A stretch of 64,000 nt of DNA from Marinobacter lutaoensis (GCF_001981305.1 NZ_MSCW01000008.1:186001-250000), one strand, 5' to 3'. Numbered from the stretch's first letter, positions 42,230 through 53,223 are shown. Made by a program: numbers and translations. Notes: generated by a model not told the origin, from the sequence alone.

Positions 42230-43630
42230 GTGAGATACATCAGTACGCGGGGCGAGGCGCCCGCACTGGGCTTTGAAGACGTCCTCCTTACCGGCCTGGC
42301 CAGCGATGGCGGCCTCTATGTTCCCGAGTCCCTGCCGCACTTCAGCCTGGAGGAGATCCGGAGCTGGCGCGGGCTGTCCTACAGCGAGCTGGCCTTCAAC
42401 GTGATGCATCCGTTCGTGGAAGACGCCATCCCGGCGGACGACTTCCGCGACATGCTGGAGGAAACCTATGCCGTCTTCGCCCACCAGGCGGTGGCGCCGC
42501 TGGTGCAGCTCGACAGCAACGAATGGGTGCTGGAGCTGTTCCGTGGTCCGACCCTGGCGTTCAAGGACTTCGCCCTGCAGCTGCTTGGCCGCCTGCTTGA
42601 CTACGTGCTGGAAAAACGCAACCAGCATGTGGTGATCATGGGCGCCACCTCCGGCGATACCGGTTCGGCGGCAATCGAAGGCTGCCGCCGCTGCAAGCAC
42701 GTCGACATTTTCATCCTGCACCCGTATCAGCGGGTGTCCGAGGTCCAGCGCCGGCAGATGACCACGGTGCTGGGTGACAACATCCACAACATCGCGGTAA
42801 AGGGCAATTTCGACGACTGCCAGCGCATGGTCAAGGCCAGTTTTGGCGATCAGTCCTTCCTCGGAGGCAAGACCCAGCTGGCCGCGGTGAACTCCATCAA
42901 CTGGGCCCGGATCATGGCCCAGATCGTCTACTACTTCCAGGCCGCGCTGGCGCTCGGAGGCCCGGACCGGAGCGTGGCCTTCTCCGTGCCCACGGGCAAC
43001 TTTGGCGATATCTTCGCCGGTTACCTGGCGAAAAAAATGGGCCTGCCGGTGTCCCAACTGGTGATCGCCACCAACCGCAACGACATCCTGCACCGTTTTA
43101 TGAGCGGCAACAGGTACGAGCAGCGGCAACTGGAGCACACCCTGTCGCCGAGCATGGACATCATGGTGTCCAGCAATTTCGAGCGCCTGCTGTTCGACCT
43201 GCATGGTCGTGACGGCGCCGCGGTCAAACAGCTGCTGGAAGATGCCGCGAAGGGGCCGGTGAGCATCGCGGATTACCGCTGGCGACACGCCCGCAAGCTG
43301 TTCGACAGTGAGTCGGTGGACGACGAAACCACCTGCGCGACCATTCGTGAGGTATACCAGCGCAATGAATACCTGCTGGACCCCCACACCGCCATCGGTG
43401 TGAGGGCCGCGCGGGCCTGTCGGCGTGATCCGGCGGTGCCGATGGTCACGCTGGGGACGGCCCATCCGGCCAAGTTCCCCGAGGCCATTGAGCGTTCCGG
43501 TCTGGCGGTGAAGCCGGCGCTGCCGACGCACATGGCCGACCTGTTCGAGCGTGAAGAGCGCTACACGGTGATTGACAACGATCTGGCCCAGGTGCAGGCG
43601 TTCATCGCCTCTCACTGGCACGATGCCTGA
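42230..43630 (+). CDS. thrC: threonine synthase
   Basis: 466 aa, GTG start. Starts MRYISTRGEAPALGFEDVLL as in the long bacterial threonine synthases. The PLP lysine is Lys112 (GPTLAFKDFAL); the phosphate cup GATSGDTGSAA and VPTGNFGDIFAGYLAKKMG follow. It converts O-phosphohomoserine to threonine. Forms an operon with hom and is followed at 6 bp by recJ. Confidence 0.96.
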   Translation: MRYISTRGEAPALGFEDVLLTGLASDGGLYVPESLPHFSLEEIRSWRGLSYSELAFNVMHPFVEDAIPADDFRDMLEETYAVFAHQAVAPLVQLDSNEWVLELFRGPTLAFKDFALQLLGRLLDYVLEKRNQHVVIMGATSGDTGSAAIEGCRRCKHVDIFILHPYQRVSEVQRRQMTTVLGDNIHNIAVKGNFDDCQRMVKASFGDQSFLGGKTQLAAVNSINWARIMAQIVYYFQAALALGGPDRSVAFSVPTGNFGDIFAGYLAKKMGLPVSQLVIATNRNDILHRFMSGNRYEQRQLEHTLSPSMDIMVSSNFERLLFDLHGRDGAAVKQLLEDAAKGPVSIADYRWRHARKLFDSESVDDETTCATIREVYQRNEYLLDPHTAIGVRAARACRRDPAVPMVTLGTAHPAKFPEAIERSGLAVKPALPTHMADLFEREERYTVIDNDLAQVQAFIASHWHDA

Positions 43631-43636
43631 TTCGGA

Positions 43637-45370
43637 ATGACGCCGAAGAAGATCCTGCGCCGCCCCCAGCCGGATGGTGTTCCGGCCTGGGGGCAACACC
43701 TCCCGCCGCTGCTGCGGCGCCTGTATGCCGCCCGTGGCGTCCGGTCCGATGCTGAACTCGCCTACACTCTGAAACACCTGGCCTCGCCCCTCGACATGCG
43801 GGGCATCGACCGTGCCGTGGCGTTGCTGGCCGAAGCTATCGAGCAGCGGCAGCGAGTGCTGGTCCTGGGGGATTTCGACGCCGATGGCGCTACCAGCACG
43901 GCGGTGGCCTTGCTGGGGTTGTCGATGCTGGGGCTCCAGGACATCGATTTCCGGGTACCCAGCCGCTTTTCCGACGGTTATGGGCTGACGCCGGGTATTG
44001 TCGAGCGTCTGCACTCGGAGGGTGCGCTGCCGGACCTGCTGGTCACCGTCGATAATGGCATCTCCGCCATCGAGGGCGTGCGGGCGGCCCGGGCGCTGGG
44101 TGTCCGGGTGCTGGTGACCGACCACCACTTGGCCGGCGAGTCGCTGCCCGAAGCGGATGCCATCGTCAATCCAAACCAGCCGGGCTGCCCGTTCCTGAGT
44201 AAACACGCCGCAGGCGTGGGCGTGATGTTCTATGTCTTGACCGCGCTGCGCCGTCACCTGCGGGAGACCGGGCGGCTGCCGGCCCCGGAGCCGAATCTCG
44301 GCAGCCTGCTGGACCTGGTGGCCCTGGGCACCGTCGCCGATGTGGTGCCACTGGATCACAACAACCGGATCTTCGTGGAGCAGGGGTTGCGGCGCATTCG
44401 CCAGGGGTTGGCCCGTCCGGGCATCCTGGCGTTGCTGGACGTGGCCGGTCGGGACCACCGGCAGGTGAGTGCCACCGATCTGGGTTTCGTGGTCGGGCCC
44501 CGTCTCAACGCCGCCGGCCGGCTCGACGACATGAGCATCGGCATTGCCTGCCTGTTGGCAGACGACCCCGAGGAGGCCCGGCGCCTGGCGCGCGAGCTGG
44601 ATGCCTTCAACCGGGAGCGGCGTACCATCGAGCAGGAGATGAAGAGCCAGGCCCAGGAGTTGCTGGCGTCTATGTCGCTGGATGTGTCGGGCCTGCCCTG
44701 GGGGTTGGCGTTGTTCGATCCGGACTGGCACCAGGGGGTGATTGGAATTCTGGCGGCGCGCATCCGGGAGCAGACGCATCGGCCCACGATCGCCTTCGCC
44801 CCCGATGACGGCCAGCACCTGAAAGGCTCGGCCCGGTCAATCCCTGGTCTGCACATCCGCGACGCGCTGGCGACGCTGGATGCCCGCCACCCGGGTTTGC
44901 TGAAGAAATACGGCGGCCATGCCATGGCGGCGGGCATGACCATCGCCCGGTCGGACTTCGATGCCTTCTGTGCTGCGTTCGACGCCACCGTACGGCAGCT
45001 GCTGACGCCTGCGGACCTGGAAGCCGCCATTGTCACCGACGGCCCGCTGGAGCCCGCCGAGTTGTGTCTGGAGACGGCCCATTTGCTCAAGCATGCCGGT
45101 CCCTGGGGGCAGCACTTTCCGGAGCCGTTGTTTGACGGTGAATTCCGGGTGGTGAGCCAGCGGGTGGTGGGGGGGCACCACCTCAAGCTGGTGCTCCAGC
45201 CGCTGGCCGGGCGGGAGCCGGTGGACGCCATTGCCTTCAATACCGGACCGGAGGTGCCGGACTTTACCCGTACCGGTGCCCGGGTGGTCTACAAGCCGGA
45301 TGCCAACACCTTCCGTGGGCGCACCAGCCTGCAGTTGCTGGTGGACTACCTGGAGCCGCTCGCCGGCTAG
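43637..45370 (+). CDS. recJ: single-stranded-DNA-specific exonuclease RecJ
   Basis: 577 aa. DHH phosphoesterase motifs are present: LGDFDADGATSTAVALL, VTVDNGISAIEGV, VTDHHLAGESLP and ALGTVADVVPLD. A DHHA1 domain (KYGGHAMAAGMTI) and an OB-like C-terminus follow. It degrades ssDNA 5'-3' in recombination and mismatch repair. Follows thrC closely and precedes prfB, a common gammaproteobacterial order. Confidence 0.95.
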   Translation: MTPKKILRRPQPDGVPAWGQHLPPLLRRLYAARGVRSDAELAYTLKHLASPLDMRGIDRAVALLAEAIEQRQRVLVLGDFDADGATSTAVALLGLSMLGLQDIDFRVPSRFSDGYGLTPGIVERLHSEGALPDLLVTVDNGISAIEGVRAARALGVRVLVTDHHLAGESLPEADAIVNPNQPGCPFLSKHAAGVGVMFYVLTALRRHLRETGRLPAPEPNLGSLLDLVALGTVADVVPLDHNNRIFVEQGLRRIRQGLARPGILALLDVAGRDHRQVSATDLGFVVGPRLNAAGRLDDMSIGIACLLADDPEEARRLARELDAFNRERRTIEQEMKSQAQELLASMSLDVSGLPWGLALFDPDWHQGVIGILAARIREQTHRPTIAFAPDDGQHLKGSARSIPGLHIRDALATLDARHPGLLKKYGGHAMAAGMTIARSDFDAFCAAFDATVRQLLTPADLEAAIVTDGPLEPAELCLETAHLLKHAGPWGQHFPEPLFDGEFRVVSQRVVGGHHLKLVLQPLAGREPVDAIAFNTGPEVPDFTRTGARVVYKPDANTFRGRTSLQLLVDYLEPLAG

Positions 45371-45460
45371 GGCGGCCCCGTTCCAGCTGAATTGCCTCGG
45401 AATTTCCGGTAGAATTCCGCCCCTGTTTCTACCCCATTTGCCAAAGCGAGAAAGGGTTTC

Positions 45461-46556
45461 ATGGAAATCAATCCCATAGTGACGAAGATCAAAGAGCTTC
45501 GCGAGCGCACTGAAGCGCTGAGGGGGTATCTTTGACTACGATCAGCGCAGCGAGCGCCTGATCGAAGTAGAGCGCGAACTGGAACTGCCGACGGTTTGGG
45601 ACGATCCCGATCGGGCCCAGGCCCTGGGTAAGGAGCGGTCGGATCTGGAGCTGATCGTTCACACCATCGACCGGCTGACCAACGGTCTGGCGGATGCCGA
45701 AAGCCTGTTGGAGCTGGCGGTGGAGGAAGAGGACGAGGCCACCGTCGCCGAGATCCAGGCCGATCTGGAGGCGCTCGACGGCGAGCTGCAGAAACTTGAG
45801 TTCCGCCGCATGTTCTCTGGTGAGATGGACGCCAACAACGCCTATCTGGATATCCAAGCCGGTTCTGGCGGCACCGAGGCTCAGGACTGGGCCAACATGC
45901 TGCTGCGCATGTACCTGCGCTGGGCGGAGCGCCGGGGCTTCAAGACCGAAATCGTGGAGCTGCAGGAAGGCGAGGTAGCAGGCATCAAGAGTGCCACCAT
46001 CCATGTCCAGGGGGACTACGCCTACGGCTGGCTGCGTACCGAGACCGGCGTACACCGCCTGGTGCGCAAGTCGCCGTTCGATTCCGGCAACCGTCGCCAC
46101 ACTTCCTTCTCTTCGGTGTTCGTGTCGCCGGAAGTGGATGACAGCTTCGAAATCGAGATCAATCCGGCGGATCTGCGCGTGGACGTCTACCGGGCCTCCG
46201 GCGCCGGCGGTCAGCACGTCAACCGGACCGAATCGGCGGTGCGTCTGACGCACAAACCGACCGGGATCGTAGTGGCCTGTCAGGCCGGGCGCAGTCAGCA
46301 CCAGAACAAGGACCAGGCCATGAAACAGCTGAAGGCCAAGCTCTTTGAACTGGAAATGCAGAAGCGCAACGCCGAGAAGCAGAAACAGGAAGATGCCAAG
46401 GCCGATATCGGCTGGGGCAGTCAGATCCGTTCCTACGTGCTGGACGACAGCCGCGTCAAGGATCTGCGTACCAAGGTTGAAACCAGCAACACCCAGGCGG
46501 TCCTGGACGGCGATATCGACAAGTTCATCGAAGCCAGCCTGAAGATGGCGCTGTAA
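45461..46556 (+). CDS. prfB: peptide chain release factor 2, programmed +1 frameshift
   Basis: Two frames joined: codons 1-24 from ATG 45461 to CTT at 45530-45532, then an in-frame TGA (45533-45535), with translation continuing at GAC 45534 to the stop at 46556. The product is about 364 aa. The short frame ends in RGYL and the main frame begins DYDQRSERL, exactly as in E. coli RF2. The stop-codon recognition tripeptide SPF ([12 protein letters not shown]) and the GGQ loop ([15 protein letters not shown]) are intact. RF2 terminates at UGA/UAA. lysS follows at 55 bp, the usual operon. Confidence 0.96.
45521..45536 (+). promoter_or_regulatory. prfB recoding site
   Basis: AGGGGG, an internal Shine-Dalgarno-like sequence, then TAT and the slippery CTTTGAC with its in-frame TGA. 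The 3-base spacing is the classical RF2 autoregulatory frameshift signal: low RF2 allows the +1 shift. Confidence 0.95.
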
Positions 46557-46611
46557 TCCGGCGCCGTCGACTTCCTCTTAACCCGGACAACCCGAATCCG
46601 AGCGAGCCAAC

Positions 46612-48153
46612 ATGACCGAACACACTCAACACGCCGCACAGCACGAAGACAACAAGCTGATTGCCGAACGCCGCGCCAAACTGGCGGAGCTGCGTCGTCA
46701 GGGCCACCCGTTCCCCAACGATTTCCGTCGTACCGCGACGGCTGCCGAACTTCAGGAAATGTACGGCGACAAGAGCAAGGAGGAACTGGAGGCACTGGCG
46801 GTCAAGGTGGCGGTGGCCGGCCGCATGATGCTGGACCGTAAGGCGTTCAAGGTGCTTCAGGATATGAGTGGCCGTATTCAGATCTACGCCACCAAGGAAG
46901 TCCAGAAGGACACCAAGCACTGGGACCTGGGGGATATCGTGGGGGTTCGGGGCACCCTGGCCAAATCCGGCAAGGGGGATCTGTATGTCACCATGGACGA
47001 GTATGTGCTGCTGACCAAGTCGCTCCGGCCGCTGCCCGAGAAGCATAAGGGGCTGACCGACATGGAGGCCCGCTACCGGCACCGCTACGTCGACCTGATG
47101 GTCAATGAGGAAACCCGGCGCACCTTCCAGATCCGCACCCGGATCATCAACAGCATGCGCAACTATTTCAATGCCCGCGGCTTCATGGAAGTGGAAACGC
47201 CCATGCTGCAGGTGATTCCCGGTGGCGCCACGGCGCGGCCCTTCGTCACCCATCATAACGCCCTGGACATTGACATGTACCTGCGCATTGCGCCGGAGCT
47301 GTACCTGAAGCGGCTGGTGGTGGGCGGCTTCGAGCGTGTGTTTGAAATCAACCGCAACTTCCGTAACGAGGGGTTGTCCACCCGGCACAACCCCGAGTTC
47401 ACCATGGTCGAGTTCTACCAGGCCTACGCAGACTACAACGATCTGATGGACCTGACCGAGGACATGCTGCGCCAGATCACCCAGGAGGTGCTGGGCACCA
47501 CCGTGGTGGTTAATACCCGGGAACTGGCCAACGGCGAGACGGAAACGGTGGCGTACGACTTCGGCAAGCCGTTCAGACGCATGACCGTGGTTGAGGCCAT
47601 TCTGGAGCACAACCCCGACATCCAGGCCGGCCAGCTGGGGGACGAGGCCAGCGCTCGTCGCGTGGCCGAAGGACTGGGCATTCCGCTGAAGGACAGCTGG
47701 GGTCTGGGTAAGGTGCTGATCGAGATCTTCGAGGCCACGGTCGAGCACAAGCTGATCCAGCCCACCTTCATCACCGACTATCCGAAGGAAGTGTCGCCGT
47801 TGGCCCGTTGCCGGGACGACGACCCGTTCGTGACCGAGCGCTTCGAGTTCTTCGTGGGCGGCCGGGAGCTGGCCAACGGCTTCTCCGAGTTGAACGACGC
47901 CGAGGATCAGGCCGAGCGCTTCCGGGCCCAGGCCGAGGAAAAGGCGGCCGGGGACGACGAAGCCATGTTCTATGATGCCGACTACGTGATGGCTCTGGAG
48001 TATGGTCTGCCGCCGACGGCCGGCGAGGGCATCGGGATCGACCGGCTGGTCATGCTGCTGACCGACTCGCCGTCGATCCGGGACGTCATCCTGTTCCCGC
48101 ACATGCGGCCTGAACAGCGGTCCGAGCCGGCGGCGGGCGAGTCCGAGGCGTGA
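46612..48153 (+). CDS. lysS: lysyl-tRNA synthetase, class II
   Basis: 513 aa. An N-terminal OB-fold anticodon-binding domain ([20 protein letters not shown]) precedes the class II core. Motif 1 is around [21 protein letters not shown], motif 2 is [20 protein letters not shown], and motif 3 is [21 protein letters not shown]. Charges tRNA-Lys. Second gene after prfB. Confidence 0.97.
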   Translation: MTEHTQHAAQHEDNKLIAERRAKLAELRRQGHPFPNDFRRTATAAELQEMYGDKSKEELEALAVKVAVAGRMMLDRKAFKVLQDMSGRIQIYATKEVQKDTKHWDLGDIVGVRGTLAKSGKGDLYVTMDEYVLLTKSLRPLPEKHKGLTDMEARYRHRYVDLMVNEETRRTFQIRTRIINSMRNYFNARGFMEVETPMLQVIPGGATARPFVTHHNALDIDMYLRIAPELYLKRLVVGGFERVFEINRNFRNEGLSTRHNPEFTMVEFYQAYADYNDLMDLTEDMLRQITQEVLGTTVVVNTRELANGETETVAYDFGKPFRRMTVVEAILEHNPDIQAGQLGDEASARRVAEGLGIPLKDSWGLGKVLIEIFEATVEHKLIQPTFITDYPKEVSPLARCRDDDPFVTERFEFFVGGRELANGFSELNDAEDQAERFRAQAEEKAAGDDEAMFYDADYVMALEYGLPPTAGEGIGIDRLVMLLTDSPSIRDVILFPHMRPEQRSEPAAGESEA

Positions 48154-48157
48154 GCCG

Positions 48158-48889
48158 ATGCATCCGGTAGAGGGCCTGGCCCACCAGCTGAAGCCGGGGC
48201 GGGGTTGGGACGAGTATCTGGCTCCGGAATTTCATCAGCCGTACATGCGGGCGCTGGCGGAGTTCCTGGCCGCCGAGGAACAGGCCGGCAAGGTCCTGTT
48301 CCCGCCCAGCAGTCACTGCTTCAATGCCCTCAACAGCACGCCGCTGGAACAGGTGAAGGTGGTGATTCTGGGGCAGGACCCCTACCACGGTCCGGGGCAG
48401 GCCCATGGCCTTTGTTTTTCCGTGCGGCCCAATGTGCCGCCGCCGCCGTCCCTGGTGAACATCTTCAAGGAAATCGAGGACGACCTGGGGATCGCGCCGC
48501 CGGACCACGGCTGCCTCCAGCCCTGGGCCGAGCAGGGAGTGTTGCTGCTCAACAGCGTATTGACGGTGGTCCAGGGCCAGGCCGGTGCCCATCAGGGCAA
48601 GGGCTGGGAACGCTTTACCGACAAAGTGGTGGAAACCGTCAACCGGCATCGGGAGGGAGTGGTGTTCCTGTTGTGGGGAAGCCATGCCCGGAAGAAGGGC
48701 CAGCACATCGATCGCCGGCGCCACTTGGTGCTGGAAGGCCCGCACCCGTCGCCCTTGAGTGCCTATCGGGGCTTTTTCGGCTGCCGTCATTTCTCAAAAG
48801 CCAATACCTGGCTGCAACAAAAAGGGCAGAACCCCATCGACTGGGCTCTGCCCTCCCGCAACGAGCTGTTGGCCCGTTACCGCAAGTAG
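48158..48889 (+). CDS. ung: uracil-DNA glycosylase
   Basis: 243 aa, start 5 bp after lysS. Family 1 UDG: catalytic Asp74 in [18 protein letters not shown] and the leucine-loop His motif [17 protein letters not shown]. Removes uracil from DNA, starting base-excision repair. Probably cotranscribed with lysS. It converges on the HDOD gene. Confidence 0.96.
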   Translation: MHPVEGLAHQLKPGRGWDEYLAPEFHQPYMRALAEFLAAEEQAGKVLFPPSSHCFNALNSTPLEQVKVVILGQDPYHGPGQAHGLCFSVRPNVPPPPSLVNIFKEIEDDLGIAPPDHGCLQPWAEQGVLLLNSVLTVVQGQAGAHQGKGWERFTDKVVETVNRHREGVVFLLWGSHARKKGQHIDRRRHLVLEGPHPSPLSAYRGFFGCRHFSKANTWLQQKGQNPIDWALPSRNELLARYRK

Positions 48890-48910
48890 CCGGTCTCGCC
48901 GCTGCCCGGA

Positions 48911-49744
48911 TTACTTCAGAAGGGCCATGGCCGCTTCCATCTGGGCACTCAGGTCTTCTTCCTCGCCCATGTCGATGTTCGGGTCCAAGCTCAGACGGTC
49001 GAAGGCGGAGATCCGGTTCCAGTCCATGTCCGTCCAGGGATGCTCGGTGCCCGCCACCAGTTGCAGGTTTGCCACCATCACCAAGTCGGCGTAATCGGCG
49101 GTCGGCACTTGGCGCTGGAAGTCGGTGTACTCCAGCGGCACGTTCTGCAATTCTTTCGGGAAATCCCATTTCTTGAGGATCAGCGCACCGATGCGCGGGT
49201 GCAATTCGTCGATGACGTTGTCGAGCATAATGCTGCTGATCTGTATGTCCCGGTCTTCCACATAGCGCAGAATTGGCAGCACGCCGATCAGGTGCACCAG
49301 GCCGGCGAGGGTGGCCTGCTCGGGTTTGAGACGGGTGTAGTGCTGCGCCAGCACATGGCAGACACCGGCCACTTCCGTGCTGGTCTGCCAGGTTGCGCGC
49401 AGGCGCTTGTCGATCATGTCGGACGTAGCCTGGAACATCTGCTCCATCGCCAGCCCCATGGCGAGGCTGCTGGTATAGGCCATGCCCAGGCGGCTGACCG
49501 CCATATTCAGGTTCTCGATGGCCCGGCTGCCGCGGAACAGCGGGCTGTTGCAGACCCGGATGATCCGGGCCGACAGGGCGGTGTCGTTGCTGATCACCTT
49601 CACCAGATCGGCGATGGCCGAGTTTTCCGATTCGGCGATTTCGCGTACCTGCAGCGCCACTTCCGGCAGCGTCGGCAGGATCAGTTTGTCCGCCTCGATG
49701 GCGTTGATCAGGTCGTTCTTAATGGTTTCAACGATATTCGACAT
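48911..49744 (-). CDS. HDOD-domain signalling protein
   Basis: 277 aa from ATG at 49744. The HDOD fold is recognisable from LPTLPEVALQVREIAESENS, LVKVISNDTALSARIIRVCNS and GLVHLIGVLPILRYVED. The domain lacks HD phosphohydrolase catalytic residues and usually acts as a signalling scaffold in motility, stress or cell-cycle control. The C-terminus is an acidic tail (GEEEDLSAQMEAAM). It carries its own promoter (extended -10 at 49824-49832). Pathway unknown. Confidence 0.85.
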   Translation of the reverse strand: MSNIVETIKNDLINAIEADKLILPTLPEVALQVREIAESENSAIADLVKVISNDTALSARIIRVCNSPLFRGSRAIENLNMAVSRLGMAYTSSLAMGLAMEQMFQATSDMIDKRLRATWQTSTEVAGVCHVLAQHYTRLKPEQATLAGLVHLIGVLPILRYVEDRDIQISSIMLDNVIDELHPRIGALILKKWDFPKELQNVPLEYTDFQRQVPTADYADLVMVANLQLVAGTEHPWTDMDWNRISAFDRLSLDPNIDMGEEEDLSAQMEAAMALLK

Positions 49745-49823
49745 GGGCGTTGGAATCCGCTGGTGAGCACGCACGCCGAGCCGCCGCTCGCGGCCAGGCA
49801 CGTTAAGAGGGTCCTTGGCTCCC

Positions 49824-49856
49824 TTTATAGCAAATTTCCCCGAGCTTGCCTGTCAA
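49824..49856 (-). promoter_or_regulatory. candidate promoter of HDOD gene
   Basis: On the minus strand an extended -10 TGCTATAAA (49832-49824) is found; TTGACA (49856-49851) lies 21 bp upstream, too far for a normal -35, so the extended -10 probably dominates. Confidence 0.4.
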
Positions 49857-49857
49857 C

Positions 49858-50853
49858 TTATGTATCGGCGTTGGCGGGGCCTTCCCGTTCCGGAACCGGG
49901 TAGGGCAGGGGGCGGGGCATCAGCGGTTGCCCCTCAACGGTCAGCGGCTGTCCGGCAGCGTCGTGGCGAACCACGGCCAGCAGTTCGGAGGAGCCGTCGG
50001 TATAGGTCACCGCCGTGACAACCTCGCCAACCGCCTGATTGCCGGCCAGGACGCGGCTGCCGGTGCGCACTCCGCCCGGGCAGGAAAACCGGTACAGGCT
50101 TTTCTTCAGTTGCCCGAGAAAGTGCATGCGGGCGATGACTTCCTGGCCGGTGTAGCAGCCTTTCTTGAAGTGGACGCCGCCCAGGTGATGCCAGTTGAGC
50201 ATCTGGGGCACATAGGCTTCCCAACTGTGGGTGTCCAGCTGGGGCACGCCGGCGGCGATGTCCCGGGCCTGCCAGTCGGCCACGGACAGCTCGGGCGTGC
50301 CCGTCAGGTCCGGTGCCGTGTCGCCAGTTTGCCAGAACTCGAAACGGACGATGCCCCGGTCGTCGTCCTCGACGCGGATCAGCAGGCCCGAGTCCAGGGG
50401 CTGGGCATCGGCCGGCATTCCCAGAGCGGCGGGCGTGGCGCCGGCGATCTGCGCCGCAGCGTCCATGCCGACCAGACCCCATACCTGGGCGTTGGCCAGG
50501 GGCGTCATGGTGGTGCCCCGGAACAGTCTCAGGTACTTGTCGAGCTGAGCCTGGGTGGCTTCAAGCAATGCCTTGGGCAGCACCATCAAGACATCCTCGC
50601 CGTCCCGGGCCAACCGGGTCAGGGCATAGGCTCGGCCCTTGGGGTTGGCGGCGGCGGCCCGGGGTGCGTGGTTTGGGGTTACCTCATCCAGATGCTGACT
50701 GAACTGGCCCTGAAGGAAGGCACGGGTGCCTGGCCCGGAAACCCGGACCAGGGTCCGGTCCGACAATCTGGCGTGGCCGGTGTCCGGTATCGGCAGTCGG
50801 GCCGGTTCGTCGCTATCGGAAGGGGTGGCGATGACGGTGTCCGTATCAGTCAT
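49858..50853 (-). CDS. ygfZ: folate-binding YgfZ/GcvT-like Fe-S maintenance protein
   Basis: 331 aa. GcvT-like tetrahydrofolate-binding domain with the YgfZ signature KGCYTGQEVIARMH, whose cysteine is conserved. YgfZ supports assembly or repair of certain iron-sulfur enzymes. The start overlaps the stop of the ygfX-like gene (ATGA), and sdhE precedes that gene, so sdhE-ygfX-ygfZ form one operon, functionally linked to flavin/Fe-S respiratory enzymes such as succinate dehydrogenase. Confidence 0.93.
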   Translation of the reverse strand: MTDTDTVIATPSDSDEPARLPIPDTGHARLSDRTLVRVSGPGTRAFLQGQFSQHLDEVTPNHAPRAAAANPKGRAYALTRLARDGEDVLMVLPKALLEATQAQLDKYLRLFRGTTMTPLANAQVWGLVGMDAAAQIAGATPAALGMPADAQPLDSGLLIRVEDDDRGIVRFEFWQTGDTAPDLTGTPELSVADWQARDIAAGVPQLDTHSWEAYVPQMLNWHHLGGVHFKKGCYTGQEVIARMHFLGQLKKSLYRFSCPGGVRTGSRVLAGNQAVGEVVTAVTYTDGSSELLAVVRHDAAGQPLTVEGQPLMPRPLPYPVPEREGPANADT

Positions 50854-51329
50854 GGGTGCTCCGGGTCAGCAGTCGGAATGGGTCCCGGCAACCCCAGCCG
50901 CAGCCATTGGCGGAACTTTCGGAAACGATCCGGGCAGACATTGCCTGGGTAGCGGTGGCCGGGAGCCAGGAGAATCACGGAATATACTCTGAATTTGGTG
51001 CCGGGCGGACGGAGTTTCAAGAGCGCGAAGCGAGCCCCCAGGTGGCTGCTGGCGGTTGGTATCACCTGAATCGGGCCCCCGGCGGTATGGGCGGTCAGCC
51101 GGTTGCCGTCGACGCTCAGGGCGGTGATGGCTCGTGAGCCCCGCAGCCGGCCCAGGCGGCGATAGTGAATGATGGCGCCAGCGGCGGCCAGGGGCAGGCA
51201 GACCAGGAGCCAAATGTGGCCCAGGCCGGCGGCTGTCAGGAGAAAGGCGGCGAGAACCGCCCAGGGCAGCAAGGCCACGAGGCCCGCCGCCCAGGACGGC
51301 GACAGCGACAGGTCAATCCGGTTGCACAC
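50850..51329 (-). CDS. YgfX-like small membrane protein
   Basis: 159 aa. Two adjacent transmembrane segments ([20 protein letters not shown] and [19 protein letters not shown]) are followed by a cytoplasmic part ending [14 protein letters not shown]. Size, topology and position between sdhE and ygfZ match YgfX (CptA), proposed in E. coli as a cytoskeleton-acting toxin partner of YgfY/SdhE. Overlaps sdhE by 17 bases and ygfZ by 4. Sequence identity is low by eye, so the assignment rests mainly on context. Confidence 0.75.
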   Translation of the reverse strand: MCNRIDLSLSPSWAAGLVALLPWAVLAAFLLTAAGLGHIWLLVCLPLAAAGAIIHYRRLGRLRGSRAITALSVDGNRLTAHTAGGPIQVIPTASSHLGARFALLKLRPPGTKFRVYSVILLAPGHRYPGNVCPDRFRKFRQWLRLGLPGPIPTADPEHP

Positions 51330-51585
51330 GATCGAGGATCATGTCCACCATGCGCCGCAGGTCCGGATCCTCTGGCCGGCCACGTTGCATGAACCAGGCG
51401 AACAGGTCCGTGTCCTCACAGTCGAGCAGTTTCCGGTAACGGGCCTGATCCTCTGGGTCGAGGTCCCGGTAGACCTCCTCCAGGAAGGGAATCAGCAATA
51501 CGTCCAGCTCCAGCATGCCCCGGCGGCTGTGCCACCAGAGGCGCTTGAATTCGGGATTGTCGGATGCGGGAGGGGTATTGGCCAT
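51313..51585 (-). CDS. sdhE: FAD assembly factor SdhE
   Basis: 90 aa. Contains the invariant RGMLELD motif (flavinylation contact) and the [17 protein letters not shown] segment. SdhE promotes covalent FAD attachment to succinate dehydrogenase. First gene of sdhE-ygfX-ygfZ and 30 bp downstream of nadB, itself a member of the succinate dehydrogenase/fumarate reductase flavoprotein family. Confidence 0.95.
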   Translation of the reverse strand: MANTPPASDNPEFKRLWWHSRRGMLELDVLLIPFLEEVYRDLDPEDQARYRKLLDCEDTDLFAWFMQRGRPEDPDLRRMVDMILDRVQPD

Positions 51586-51615
51586 AGGGGTTCGGTTGCC
51601 TCGCGGTTCGTTGGT

Positions 51616-53223
51616 TCAGGGAGCCAGGGTACGGTAGGTGGTCGGGACCAGGACCGTGTCCCGGGCCTCGTGGAGCAGTCCTGGGTAATCCAGGGTGTAG
51701 TGCAGGCCGCGGCTTTCCTTGCGTTGCAAGGCGGAGCAGATGATCAGGTCGGCGACGGTCACCAGGTTACGCAGCTCCAGCAGGTCGTTGGAAACCCGGT
51801 AATTGCTGTAGAACTCGCTGATTTCCCGGCTCAGCAGGTCGACCCGGTGCTTCGCCCGCTGCAGACGCTTGGTGGTGCGCACGATACCCACGTAGTCCCA
51901 CATGAAATGCCGCAGCTCGTCCCAGTTATGGGAGATCACCACGTCCTCGTCGGAGTCGCGCACCTGGCTTTCGTCCCATTCCGGAGCCTCGGGCGGGGCC
52001 GGAATATCCGCTTCCCGGCGGGCGATGTCTGCCGCTGCCGAGCGCCCATAGACCAGGCATTCCAGCAGCGAGTTGCTGGCCATCCGGTTGGCGCCGTGCA
52101 GGCCGGTGAAGGCGGCCTCGCCAACAGCGTAGAGCTGGTTGATGTCGGTGCGCGCGCGGGCGTCAGTGATGATGCCGCCACAGGTATAGTGAGCGGCGGG
52201 AACCACCGGGATCGGTTCCCGGGTGATGTCGATGCCCAGACTCAGACACTTCTCGTGGATGGTCGGGAAGTGGTGCTTGATGAAGTCGGCCGGCTTATGA
52301 CTGATGTCCAGAAAAACGTGATCCACCCCCAGGCGCTTCATCTCATGGTCGATGGCCCGGGCGACGATGTCGCGGGGGGCCAGTTCCGCCCGTGGATCGA
52401 AACGGTCCATGAAACGGCTGCCGTCCGGCAGCGTCAGCACCCCGCCTTCGCCCCGCACCGCCTCGGTGATCAGGAAGGATTTGGCGTGGGGGTGGTACAG
52501 GCAGGTCGGATGGAACTGATTGAACTCCATATTGGCGACCCGGCAGCCGGCCCGCCAGGCCATGGCAATGCCGTCTCCGGAGGCGCCGTCGGGGTTGGTG
52601 GTGTAACGGTAGGCCTTGGAGGCGCCGCCGGTGGCGATCACCGTGAACCGGGCGCGGAACAGCTCCACGTGATTGTTCTCCAGGTTGAGAACGTAGGCGC
52701 CCACGCAACGGTTGCCTGGCAGTGACAGCTTGCGGTTGGTGATCAGGTCCACCGCCACCCGTCGGGTGAGCAGGTGGATGTTGGCGCGGGCCTGGGCCTG
52801 GGCCGCCAGGGTGGTGGATACGGCAAAACCGGTGGCGTCGGCCGCGTGGATGATCCGCCGATGACTGTGGCCGCCTTCCCGGGTCAGGTGGTAGTGTTCG
52901 TTGTCGTCCTCGCGGGTGAAGTTCACGCCGGACTCGATCAGCCAGTCGATACTTTCCTTGCTGTGTTCGACGGTGAAGCGGACGGCGTCCTCGTGGCACA
53001 GTCCGGCGCCCGCGGTCAGGGTGTCCTGAATGTGGTTCTCGACCGAATCCTGGTCGTCCAGTACGGCGGCGATGCCGCCCTGGGCCCACAGGGTGGCGCC
53101 ACTGCTGATGTCGGCCTTGCTGATGACGCACACCTGCAGGTGGGGCGGCAAATTGAGGGCCACGGTCAGGCCGGCGGCACCACTGCCGATAATGAGAACA
53201 TCGTATTCGTAGGACTGTGGCAT
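51616..53223 (-). CDS. nadB: L-aspartate oxidase
   Basis: 535 aa from ATG at 53223 (a Met seven codons upstream is possible; neither has a strong ribosome site). FAD-binding [19 protein letters not shown], substrate loop [14 protein letters not shown], and [20 protein letters not shown] identify NadB. It oxidises aspartate to iminoaspartate for NAD synthesis. Divergent from rpoE, the classical nadB/rpoE arrangement. Confidence 0.95.
   Translation of the reverse strand: MPQSYEYDVLIIGSGAAGLTVALNLPPHLQVCVISKADISSGATLWAQGGIAAVLDDQDSVENHIQDTLTAGAGLCHEDAVRFTVEHSKESIDWLIESGVNFTREDDNEHYHLTREGGHSHRRIIHAADATGFAVSTTLAAQAQARANIHLLTRRVAVDLITNRKLSLPGNRCVGAYVLNLENNHVELFRARFTVIATGGASKAYRYTTNPDGASGDGIAMAWRAGCRVANMEFNQFHPTCLYHPHAKSFLITEAVRGEGGVLTLPDGSRFMDRFDPRAELAPRDIVARAIDHEMKRLGVDHVFLDISHKPADFIKHHFPTIHEKCLSLGIDITREPIPVVPAAHYTCGGIITDARARTDINQLYAVGEAAFTGLHGANRMASNSLLECLVYGRSAAADIARREADIPAPPEAPEWDESQVRDSDEDVVISHNWDELRHFMWDYVGIVRTTKRLQRAKHRVDLLSREISEFYSNYRVSNDLLELRNLVTVADLIICSALQRKESRGLHYTLDYPGLLHEARDTVLVPTTYRTLAP

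Noticed and set aside
42131..44818. An 895-codon open frame on the minus strand
   Set aside because: It lies wholly opposite hom, thrC and recJ, which are unmistakable; long antisense open frames are expected in DNA this GC-rich, and its translation resembles no family.
48827..48860. GGGCAGA/TCTGCCC hairpin near the end of ung
   Set aside because: It lies inside the coding sequence with no T tract after it, so it is not a convincing terminator.
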